From: a virus
Virus record (IMG/VR): IMGVR_UViG_3300036850_000204
Coordinates: 1 to 43,404 of that record
DNA length: 43,404 nt
Direction: 5' to 3' (one strand)
Numbering within the stretch: the stretch's first letter is position 1; each line of letters begins with the position of its first letter. The notes under the pieces were generated by a model. That model searched no databases and was not told where the DNA came from. It worked only from the letters and a program-made list of their open reading frames with translations. Positions 36,584 to 43,404 of the stretch are shown here, in pieces. Position numbers and translations under genes: made by a program.

Positions 36584-39500
36584 ATGGCCGACAAGCAAAT
36601 CAGCATCGTCCACCCCGAGAAGGGCGAGGGCGCGGTAGGCCCCGAGCTGCTGCGCGAGGCCATCTCCAAGGGCTGGAAGCTGGCTGGCGACGTCGACATC
36701 GCGCACCCCGACAAGGGCGCTGGCGTCATGGGGCCTGGTCAGGAAGACCTGCTCAGCGCCGCGTTCGGCAAGGGGTGGTCCGTTGCCGGTGATGAGCCTG
36801 CGGCGGCGCCGACGGTGCCAGACGAGCCGCCGCCAGAGTCGATCTCGACCGCGTACGACATGCGCGCCGACGTCGCCGAGCCTGCGCGCGACTTCGTGCC
36901 GCCAGAGGTGCAGCCCGACAGTTCTGCGATCGCCGCCGCCATGGCCAGCGAAGCGCCGCCGACAGACGACCAGTTGGCCATCGCCGCCGCCGAGCAAGGC
37001 CAGCATGCCGGGCCGCGCTCGTTTGTCGACATCGACACGGCACTGGCAGATCCGGAACGACTCGACCGCGAGCGCGTGGCCCGCGAACAGCAAGAGGCCG
37101 CCGAGGCAGAGCGCCAGCGACGGTATGGGGCGGAGCACAGCGCCACGACCGCCGCCGCCGCCGTTGGCGAGGCCCTCGGGCGCGTCCCCACGCTTGGCCT
37201 TGACGCTCCGCAGATCGCCCTCCAGGCGGCCGGCGATTGGGTCGGCCATCGTGTGCCGGTGCCAGACTCGACCACTTGGGAGGCGGTCACGGCTAGCCCG
37301 TTCGACCCCAGCGGTCAGCCGCTTGTTGACCTGGGACCGGGCGACGGCCGACTGGCCAAGCTTGACGAGCAGCGCGATGAGCAACCACTGGTTGACGCGC
37401 GGTTCAGTGCCGGCGGCGGCGACGCTGAGACCGCGCCAGCTCCGACCTATGCCGAGCTGTTCGACGCAGCAAAGGAGGGCGTCGCCGGTCGCCGCGAAGC
37501 AAATCCGATGCTCTCCGGCGGCGTAGAGCTTGCCGGCAACGTCGGTCTGGCGCTGGCCAGCGGCGGCAGCAGCCTTGCCGCACGCGGCGGCGCCACCGGC
37601 CTAATCACGCGCATCGCCGCCAAGACGCCGACCGGCACCCTCGCCCGCAAAGCCGCGCAGGCCGGCATCTGGGCAGGCGCCAAGGTGGCCGCCAAGGCCG
37701 AGGCGCCAGGACTCGCAGGTTCGCTGGCGCGCATCGCTGCGCCAGCCGTGGCGCTTGGCACCGAGGGCGCCGTCGGCGGCGCTGTTGCCGGAGCCGTCCA
37801 GGAGGCCAACCAAGCGTGGCTGGCCAACGACTACGACAGCGTGTGGGACCTGGCCAGCGCGGCCGGCTGGGGCCTGCTCAAGGGCGGCGCCATCGGCCTG
37901 GGACTCGGCACCGTGATCGGCGCCGGCAAGGGATTGCTGGCCGAGCGTGGCGGCGCTGAGGCTGGCAAGCAGGCGCTGCGCGAAGGCGGGCTGGTCCCGG
38001 AAGACCTTACGCAGATGGCAGACGACCTGCCGGTCCCACCGGAAGAGGCCTCCATGGCCTACCCGAAGCCTGAGTCTAGCGGCGGACTGGCGCAGCGCGC
38101 GCTCAAACTGACGCCAGAGCAGTCCAAAAAGCTTCGCGATGGCACGTACGGGCGCGTCCGCGACAAGTTCAACCGCTTCGTGCGCCTCGACGACGAGCTT
38201 GCGGAGACGCTCGACATCTCGGCCAAGCGCCAGTACGCGGTATCTAACGGATCCGAGGTTGCGCCGACCGACTTTCACACGGTGCGCGAGGAGCTTGGTT
38301 TCGACACCGGCTACTTCAAGCGCCTGATGAGCGACCCGGCCATCGCCGCCGACCAGTCGTCAATGCGCATCCTTCGCAGGCTCGACAAGCAGTTGGAGGG
38401 GCTCGAAAAAAAGCAGTTCGAGGCGGCGTCAGGCGGTTTCGAAGACGTCAAGATTCCGGCCTGGAACACCGACGAGATGTCTGTGCTTCCGTCTTCCGCA
38501 GCTCGTCGAGCCAAGCCGTTGTCAGAGGGCGCCGTCTACATGGACGTCGACCAAATGAAGCGCTTTGTCCAGCGCGCGCGCGCGGACGCCAACGACCAAA
38601 ACCTGGGGCTGCTCTATGACGAGCTTGCTCCGGTCGACGAGACGCTGGTGGACTATCTGCAGTCCGATGTCGCGTGGTCGCCAAAGCTCGCCGAAATCAA
38701 CCGCATCACGAATCCAACGTGGGCCAAGTCGATCACGGCAAAGTCCGACGGCCAACTGTCTGGGTTCACGCTGCGCAAGGGCGAAAAGCTAGACGCCAAT
38801 GCCTACGAGTACCAGCGCCAGGTAAACGACGGGTGGCTCGATGGCCACATGTCGCGTGTTGGAGTGCCACAAGAAGAGCAGCGAGCATTGGCCATGCAGC
38901 GCATGCTCAACGCCGCCTCTGACGATGCGCTGACCAGGGCGCGCGTCTACGGATCCAAGGAGATGCGCAAGGCGGCCGACGAAATGGTCAAGCTGCGGCG
39001 CGAGATCGAGGCCGACCTTGGCCAGATCACGCAGTGGAACACGAACACCGAGGCCGCTGGCGAAACCGCCAAAAACCTCGGCGTGCTGGCGCAGGTGCCG
39101 GGTGCCGCGTGGGCTGTTGAGTCCGCCGCCAACAAGGCCAGAGAGAGGGCCTACAAGTCCACCGTCGACAGCATCGACGCCATCGACAAAGCCGCTGCGA
39201 TGCGCGGCCTGTTCCGCGCCGCCAGCCCGAATCGCACGCTGAACGTCGCGCTCAAGTCTGCGCCGATGGCGGCCGAAAACCTGCCAGAGGTTGCCGGCTA
39301 CATCGAGCGCATGGTTGCTGGCGGTCCCGAGCAGATGGACGACGAAGACAAGTCGATTGCCGAACTAGAGCGCGTGTTCGGGCCGGAAATGGCCGCTGTC
39401 CACTCGGCGAAGATGGAAGCGCAGCGCCAGTTCTTGCTCGCCCGCGCAGGCAACCCTGACAGCCCCGCTGACCGCGCCAAGCTCTATCGCTACGGCGACG

Positions 39501-39832
39501 CCGCACTGAGGCCGCTCAAGGCTATCGACCGCGTGGCCGCAGGCGTCGGCACCGCAGAAGACCGCGAGGCCGTGCAGGCGCTGTATCCGGCGCTGTGGAA
39601 GCGCTTCGTTGACGGCGCCATCCGCACCATGAACAAGCGCGAACGCACGTACGACGACCGCCTCAAAGCCTCCCGCGCACTCGGCCTGCCTGTCGACGCG
39701 TCGCTGCAGCCGCAGAACCTGAGCGCACTGCAGCAACTGGCCAACACCGCCGCCGGACCCGAAGCGCAGGGCGCCATGCTGTCACCGTCGCAGACCCGCC
39801 CGCCAGACATGGCGAGCATTCAGGGCCGCTGA
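36584..39832 (+). CDS. Largest internal virion protein with N-terminal tandem repeat
   Basis: 1082 aa. It begins with two copies of a module of about 30 residues: HPEKGEGAVGPELLREAISK-GWKLAGD (10-36) and HPDKGAGVMGPG...AFGKGWSVAGD (41-70). This resembles short modules that precede phage ejection or channel proteins. A low-complexity region follows, then Gly/Ala-rich amphipathic segments (LAGNVGLALASGGSSLAARG; AVALGTEGAVGGAVAGAVQE; LLKGGAIGLGLGTVIGAGKG) that could cross membranes, and a long helical C-terminal half (EQSKKLRDGTYGRVRDKFNR and beyond). No lysozyme or transglycosylase motif was recognised. It is probably ejected to form part of the trans-envelope DNA channel. Confidence 0.62.
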   Translation: MADKQISIVHPEKGEGAVGPELLREAISKGWKLAGDVDIAHPDKGAGVMGPGQEDLLSAAFGKGWSVAGDEPAAAPTVPDEPPPESISTAYDMRADVAEPARDFVPPEVQPDSSAIAAAMASEAPPTDDQLAIAAAEQGQHAGPRSFVDIDTALADPERLDRERVAREQQEAAEAERQRRYGAEHSATTAAAAVGEALGRVPTLGLDAPQIALQAAGDWVGHRVPVPDSTTWEAVTASPFDPSGQPLVDLGPGDGRLAKLDEQRDEQPLVDARFSAGGGDAETAPAPTYAELFDAAKEGVAGRREANPMLSGGVELAGNVGLALASGGSSLAARGGATGLITRIAAKTPTGTLARKAAQAGIWAGAKVAAKAEAPGLAGSLARIAAPAVALGTEGAVGGAVAGAVQEANQAWLANDYDSVWDLASAAGWGLLKGGAIGLGLGTVIGAGKGLLAERGGAEAGKQALREGGLVPEDLTQMADDLPVPPEEASMAYPKPESSGGLAQRALKLTPEQSKKLRDGTYGRVRDKFNRFVRLDDELAETLDISAKRQYAVSNGSEVAPTDFHTVREELGFDTGYFKRLMSDPAIAADQSSMRILRRLDKQLEGLEKKQFEAASGGFEDVKIPAWNTDEMSVLPSSAARRAKPLSEGAVYMDVDQMKRFVQRARADANDQNLGLLYDELAPVDETLVDYLQSDVAWSPKLAEINRITNPTWAKSITAKSDGQLSGFTLRKGEKLDANAYEYQRQVNDGWLDGHMSRVGVPQEEQRALAMQRMLNAASDDALTRARVYGSKEMRKAADEMVKLRREIEADLGQITQWNTNTEAAGETAKNLGVLAQVPGAAWAVESAANKARERAYKSTVDSIDAIDKAAAMRGLFRAASPNRTLNVALKSAPMAAENLPEVAGYIERMVAGGPEQMDDEDKSIAELERVFGPEMAAVHSAKMEAQRQFLLARAGNPDSPADRAKLYRYGDAALRPLKAIDRVAAGVGTAEDREAVQALYPALWKRFVDGAIRTMNKRERTYDDRLKASRALGLPVDASLQPQNLSALQQLANTAAGPEAQGAMLSPSQTRPPDMASIQGR

Positions 39833-39835
39833 ACA

Positions 39836-40492
39836 TTAGGACGAGATAGTGTCGGCCCAGTACTTGAGTTCGCCATCGGCGCGGGCTCGGATGGCGTCCT
39901 CGATCTTGTCAAAACCGCCCAACTCAATGGTCCGACTGTTTACGGCAATATAGGCCACGTACTTTCCGCGACTCTTGCTCCAGGACACCCCGCGGTGACC
40001 AGAAGTGTTGTCCTTGCGCACTCTCGTGTTGCGAGCCTGCACTTTATACGTTGCCCATCTGCAGTTGCTCGGCTCGTAGACGCCGTTGACGTCGATGCGG
40101 TCGATGGAGTGCCGGGCGCTTGGCTTGCGTCCCATGTCGGTCAGGAAGTTGTCGTAGGACTCGCGCCACCGGTCGCAAACCGAGATGCCGCGGCCGCCGT
40201 AGTGCTCAAACGCGTGAGCGTTGGTGTTGTGGCATCGGTTTACCATCTGCTGCCATGACACGTACTCAGGCTGCACGTTATCGACGCGGCAGTCGCCGTG
40301 GGTGACCCGGGTCTCTCGTCCTGCGCAGCCGCACGACTTGGCCAGCCCAGTTCTTAGTCTGATGGACGACCGAGTGGTCTCCGCGCCGCAGTCGCACTCG
40401 CAAAGCCACCGCATCTGGCAACCGCGCCTGCCAAGGCGTCGCAGGACAACCAGATTCCCGAATCTCTGACCAGTAAGGTCAATCAATCGCAT
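39836..40492 (-). CDS. HNH-type homing endonuclease with AP2 domain (minus strand)
   Basis: 218 aa on the minus strand. Domains: an N-terminal zinc module (GQRFGNLVVLRRLGRR...WLCECDCGAE...SCGCAGRET, residues 8-61) nearly matching that of the 24373-25086 enzyme. The nuclease region (YVSWQQMVNRCHNTNAHAFE; HYGGRGISVCDRWRESYDNF; SIDRIDVNGVYEPSNCRWAT) is the phage type in which D/H-R-I-D...N-C-R-W-A stands for the HNH core. A C-terminal AP2-like domain covers residues 161-214 (DNTSGHRGVSWSKSRGKYVA). It ends 3 bases beyond the convergent internal virion gene, so its insertion left the flanking virion genes intact. It needs its own promoter or read-through. Confidence 0.82.
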   Translation of the reverse strand: MRLIDLTGQRFGNLVVLRRLGRRGCQMRWLCECDCGAETTRSSIRLRTGLAKSCGCAGRETRVTHGDCRVDNVQPEYVSWQQMVNRCHNTNAHAFEHYGGRGISVCDRWRESYDNFLTDMGRKPSARHSIDRIDVNGVYEPSNCRWATYKVQARNTRVRKDNTSGHRGVSWSKSRGKYVAYIAVNSRTIELGGFDKIEDAIRARADGELKYWADTISS

Positions 40493-40526
40493 TGGCCGAC
40501 GATAACCACGTCTGTCGTTCTGTCTA

Positions 40527-40549
40527 GTGGCGCCACGGTTCAGCGAACC
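40527..40549 (+). repeat. Palindrome and adjacent hairpin upstream of the adhesin genes
   Basis: GTGGCGCCAC (40527-40536) is a perfect 10-bp palindrome, followed immediately by GGTTC-AGC-GAACC (40537-40549). They lie in the 106-bp gap between the divergent minus-strand endonuclease and the first adhesin gene, so they may be an operator or part of a promoter region. The ribosome-binding site AAGGAG for the 40599 gene lies downstream. Confidence 0.35.
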
Positions 40550-40598
40550 TGGCTAATAGCGTCTGGTGCAATCGCCACTGGACAAGGAGAATTGCTAA

Positions 40599-41705
40599 GT
40601 GCTCCAGTCTCAATTCTATGACCTCGCGGCTCCGGTGCCGGGCCAGGTATTTTCTCTAGCCCACTCGCTTACCGCCGCAACCTACGCAATTCCACCGCAG
40701 TGGCGAGGCAAGATCGTTGACTTCACCAGCACCGGAGCAGACCTCTACGTTCTGATCGGCGACGCCAACACGCTGATCGAGTCTGCAGAGGTTGCCGTGT
40801 CTGTTGGTGGCACGCTGGCGTCCAACTGGGCGTCGGGCGACATCGTCCCGGCTGGCGCAACCAAGCCGATTCCCATCCCGGAAGATCCGCTCATCACCCA
40901 CTTCGCGGTCGACTCGTCGGTGGCTGCCGGGCAGTGGTCGGCGCGCGTGTCGAGCGGCAACCCCGCGTACTGGGGAGAACAACTGCCAGCCGCTGTCGGG
41001 AGCCCGCTCCTGTGGATCGACGCCGGATACCGCAGCCTGCTCGCCGTCGACTCTGGTGCGGTCACGGTGTCGAGCGCCAAGAGTCGGCCGAACGGCTACC
41101 AGTTCAGCGAGGCGTCCGCAAAGCCCGATCTGCTAACCGCCGCCGGTTCGGGCGCAGGACTCATCCGCCCCGCGCTCAGCTTCGTAGCCGGCAGCTCCGA
41201 AAAGCTGCTGTGCGCAGACGCGGCGCTGGCAGCCGCGCTTGCCGGCAACGTCTCGTTCACGCTGTTTGTGTCGCTGCGCCGCGCCACCACCGGCGCCAAC
41301 CACACCATTTTCAGCGTCAACACCAGCGGCTCGGCGAACGGTCACTTCGACCTCGCGGTGGACAGCAGCGACGACCTGGTGATGACGCGCGTCGACTCGT
41401 CAGGCAACTCGGCGACGGCAACTTACACAGCGTCGCTCAACACCGCGTACAGCATCGTCATCACGTACGACGGGACCACCAACGTACTGTACGTCGACGG
41501 CACCGCCGACACGTTCACAGCGTCTGGCACGTTCGCGACCATCGGCACGCCCACGCACGTGTCGATCGGCTCGCGCTTCATCAACGCCACCCACGACCGC
41601 TACGCAACGATGGAGTTGTGCGACCTGATGCTGTTCAACGAGGCGTTCACCGCTCCAAAGCTGACGGCTCTACAGGACTGGGTTCGTCGTCGGACCGGGA
41701 AGTAA
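40599..41705 (+). CDS. Tail adhesin with LamG/concanavalin-like domain (first)
   Basis: 368 aa with a GTG start and AAGGAG upstream. The N-terminal 130 residues are beta-rich (DFTSTGADLYVLIGDANTLI; AVSVGGTLASNWASGDIVPA) and probably anchor the protein to the tail. Residues about 135-365 form a LamG-like jelly roll: SPLLWIDAGYRSLLAVDSGA, ALSFVAGSSEKLLCADAALA, NVSFTLFVSLRRATTGANHT, SIVITYDGTTNVLYVDGTAD and a terminal helix (TAPKLTALQDWVRRR). Such domains bind glycans, so this is a likely receptor-binding protein. It is followed after 3 bases by a second LamG-like gene. Confidence 0.7.
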   Translation: MLQSQFYDLAAPVPGQVFSLAHSLTAATYAIPPQWRGKIVDFTSTGADLYVLIGDANTLIESAEVAVSVGGTLASNWASGDIVPAGATKPIPIPEDPLITHFAVDSSVAAGQWSARVSSGNPAYWGEQLPAAVGSPLLWIDAGYRSLLAVDSGAVTVSSAKSRPNGYQFSEASAKPDLLTAAGSGAGLIRPALSFVAGSSEKLLCADAALAAALAGNVSFTLFVSLRRATTGANHTIFSVNTSGSANGHFDLAVDSSDDLVMTRVDSSGNSATATYTASLNTAYSIVITYDGTTNVLYVDGTADTFTASGTFATIGTPTHVSIGSRFINATHDRYATMELCDLMLFNEAFTAPKLTALQDWVRRRTGK

Positions 41706-41708
41706 TTC

Positions 41709-42491
41709 GTGAGCCGCCGCAACCGCGCTCGCTCGCGCTACGGCTCACGGGCAACCGTAGAGGCCCCGCAGCAGGTCGCTGGCCTCAAGGCCTGGTGGGA
41801 CGCCCGCACGAACGCGTACATGACGATCGCCACCGGCGTATCCGCGTGGTTGTCGCGTGCAGGCTCGATGGGAAGCGTTGCGTTGTCTCAGGCCACCGGC
41901 GGTAACCAGCCTGCGTACGCTACTGCCGTTGCGTCGCTGAACGGAAAGAACGCTGTGCAGTTCGATGGCACAGACGACTTTCTGCAGGCCGCCACCGAGT
42001 CTGACTGGATCTTCACGCACGACAATACCGGCGCGACCATCTTCACGGTCGAGCGCGTCGATAGCACCGGTGGCGCCGACCAGTTTTTCATTTCCACGCA
42101 GGAACTGCTCGCAACGACGGTTGGCACTTGTCAGCGGATGCGCCTGGCCTCGCTGGAGGCCGTGGTCGCCAATGGCAGCGGCACGCTTCAGAACAACTGG
42201 GTCAATAACACCGCAGGGCACTTTGCGCGCGACGTCTCGAGGTGGCGCGCGTGGTCGTACGGCGGCGGTGCGCTGACCAGCGCAATCAGCGGAAGCACCG
42301 TCACGAACAACGATACCGGCGGCCAGACACCGTCTACCAGCGCGCCGCTTCGCGCGCTGCGGCTGAGTCGCTCTACGTCACCGCTAAAGGGCTACATCGC
42401 GCAGGTCATCATCTACAACCGCGTGCTGTCCGCTGGTGAGCGCGCTCAGCTCGCTGCGTGGGCGGCGGCCATCTACGGCGTAACAGCGTGA
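41709..42491 (+). CDS. Tail adhesin with LamG/concanavalin-like domain (second)
   Basis: 260 aa with a GTG start. A short basic N-terminus (SRRNRARSRYGSRATVEAPQ) precedes a single LamG-like domain: GLKAWWDARTNAYMTIATGV, GKNAVQFDGTDDFLQAATES, GATIFTVERVDSTGGADQFF, LKGYIAQVIIYNRVLSAGER and the final helix AQLAAWAAAIYG. The order of elements matches the domain in the preceding protein, so the two may be tandem duplicates that diverged. It lacks the first protein's anchor domain, so it may bind to another tail protein. It overlaps the next gene by GTGA. Confidence 0.68.
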   Translation: MSRRNRARSRYGSRATVEAPQQVAGLKAWWDARTNAYMTIATGVSAWLSRAGSMGSVALSQATGGNQPAYATAVASLNGKNAVQFDGTDDFLQAATESDWIFTHDNTGATIFTVERVDSTGGADQFFISTQELLATTVGTCQRMRLASLEAVVANGSGTLQNNWVNNTAGHFARDVSRWRAWSYGGGALTSAISGSTVTNNDTGGQTPSTSAPLRALRLSRSTSPLKGYIAQVIIYNRVLSAGERAQLAAWAAAIYGVTA

Positions 42492-43404
42492 CAGCAGTCT
42501 TCGACATCACGGATTACGGTGCGCTGGGGGATGACTCCGGCAGCACCGTTGATCAGTGGCTTTCTGGTGGCGCTTTAGACAGAGGCCTGGGCTGGACCAC
42601 GCTGGCGAATATCCAGTCTGCGTACCCGCAAGTCACGTCGCTGGCCAACACGATCGATGAGGCGGCGTTTCGCAAGGCGTTCGTCGCGGCTGGCGCTGCC
42701 GGCATGGCCAAGCTGCGTATGCCTGCTGGCGGATACGTGTTCACGCGAGCTGCGGTCGGACTCAGCCTGCCAGCGGGGTCGGTTATCGAGGTGTGTGGCG
42801 ACGGTCCATCTGCAACGCTACTCAAACGCGCGCCCGGCGCCGTCGACGGCGATCACCAGTACATGCTCTACTTCACGACCGCGGCGGCGGCTAAGTCGCT
42901 CGTGTTTCGAGACTTTGCGCTTGACGGCGGTGGCGCGACCAACCCACAGCCCCCGACGCCATACGCCTGGGAGCACTCGACCACGCTGAGGGTTGTCGCT
43001 CTCACGGGTGGCACGCTCGACAACCTCGAGTTTCAGAACCTGCGTTTGCGGGATCCGATCGCGGATCAACTTGCGCCTGTGTTCAACACGACCACCATCT
43101 CGAACAAGCGACTGGCGTTTCGCGACATCTGGGCCGAGAACCGAGAGCGCACGCGCGCCGACTTGATCTTCTACCCCGGCACCGAGCACACGCTGATCGA
43201 GAACGTGCGCGCGCCGACCGTCGAGTGCGAGTATGGGAGCATTCAGCCGGCCGACCGCAGGCACGTCACGATCACGAATGTTCAGTGCGACCTGCTGGAC
43301 CTCGGCGGCAAAGGCGTCGACAGATGCTTGGTCACGGCGACTGCTGTCGTCGCCAAGAAGACGCTGCTGTGGCTGATCGGCGGGTCGTTCTCAAACTGCG
43401 ACCT
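42488..43404 (+). CDS. Right-handed beta-helix tail spike, pectate-lyase-like (3' truncated)
   Basis: The GTG at 42488 overlaps the previous stop, and the frame is open to the right edge (305 codons). The N-terminus follows the pectate lyase superfamily pattern: ITDYGALGDDSGSTVDQWLS, TIDEAAFRKAFVAAGAAG, LRMPAGGYVFTRAAVGLSLP and IEVCGDGPSATLLKRAP. Rungs of a beta helix follow (SLVFRDFALDGGGA; LDNLEFQNLRLRDPIADQLA; HTLIENVRAPTVECEYGSIQ; HVTITNVQCDLLDLGG). Such spikes cleave host surface polysaccharide. The catalytic residues and C-terminal trimerisation domain lie outside or cannot be assigned. The first 55 residues contain an insert before the helix starts, which may tune attachment. Confidence 0.75.
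   Translation, partial: MTAVFDITDYGALGDDSGSTVDQWLSGGALDRGLGWTTLANIQSAYPQVTSLANTIDEAAFRKAFVAAGAAGMAKLRMPAGGYVFTRAAVGLSLPAGSVIEVCGDGPSATLLKRAPGAVDGDHQYMLYFTTAAAAKSLVFRDFALDGGGATNPQPPTPYAWEHSTTLRVVALTGGTLDNLEFQNLRLRDPIADQLAPVFNTTTISNKRLAFRDIWAENRERTRADLIFYPGTEHTLIENVRAPTVECEYGSIQPADRRHVTITNVQCDLLDLGGKGVDRCLVTATAVVAKKTLLWLIGGSFSNCD

Noticed and set aside
1-43404. CRISPR array or insertion sequence
   Set aside because: No series of regularly spaced identical repeats and no transposase with terminal inverted repeats was seen; the only mobile genes are the two homing endonucleases.

Overview
The window is a contiguous piece of a high-GC, tailed double-stranded DNA phage genome (or prophage). A terminase large subunit, portal, scaffold, HK97-fold capsid, short-tail proteins, internal virion proteins and tail adhesins lie in canonical order in the right half. 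A densely packed block of small early and middle genes fills the left half. The virion set suggests a podovirus-like particle: a 623-aa portal, a long beta-rich tail protein resembling podoviral DNA-stabilisation/nozzle proteins, three consecutive Ala/Gln-rich proteins that look like ejected internal virion proteins, and no tape measure or tail sheath. The host cannot be read directly. A minus-strand lipoprotein with an Asp/Ala/Pro spacer and a Cys-rich tail resembles lipoproteins of Myxococcota (Sandaracinus/Polyangium type). Together with the GC content and an SspB-like protein this makes a myxobacterial or other deltaproteobacterial host the best guess. Layout: 1-5.2 kb has a truncated DHH phosphoesterase, two related sigma-region-4-like DNA-binding proteins, small membrane proteins, a replisome-organiser-like protein, an endonuclease VII-like nuclease and a terminase-small-subunit-like protein. 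5.2-9.9 kb holds small, often Cys-rich proteins of unknown function, one of them apparently frameshifted. 9.9-12.6 kb is a metabolic island: nicotinamide phosphoribosyltransferase (NAMPT/NadV) directly coupled to ribose-phosphate pyrophosphokinase (Prs), then a YggL-like ribosome-binding protein. 13.4-15.4 kb carries an SspB-like protein and small regulators behind two gene starts that share an upstream motif. 15.4-16.6 kb is an insertion-like segment with the minus-strand lipoprotein, a possible minus-strand membrane peptide and a block of consecutive hairpins. 16.6-19.9 kb has a GNAT-like acetyltransferase and unknown genes. 19.95-20.34 kb is non-coding, with a tRNA-Ile(GAU), a 34-nt dyad and a further hairpin. 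From 20.3 kb to the end runs the late module. Two HNH/AP2 homing endonucleases (24.4 kb plus strand, 39.8 kb minus strand) interrupt it, and it ends with two LamG-like adhesins and a truncated beta-helix tail spike. Genes in the left half are mostly joined by 4-nt GTGA or ATGA start/stop overlaps, so they are probably co-transcribed and translationally coupled. NAMPT makes NMN from nicotinamide and PRPP, and Prs supplies the PRPP. The pair can rebuild NMN, and with a host adenylyltransferase NAD+, either to feed replication or to offset NAD+-depleting defences. No DNA polymerase, integrase, repressor or lysis gene was recognised, so those functions are outside the window or carried by unrecognised genes.
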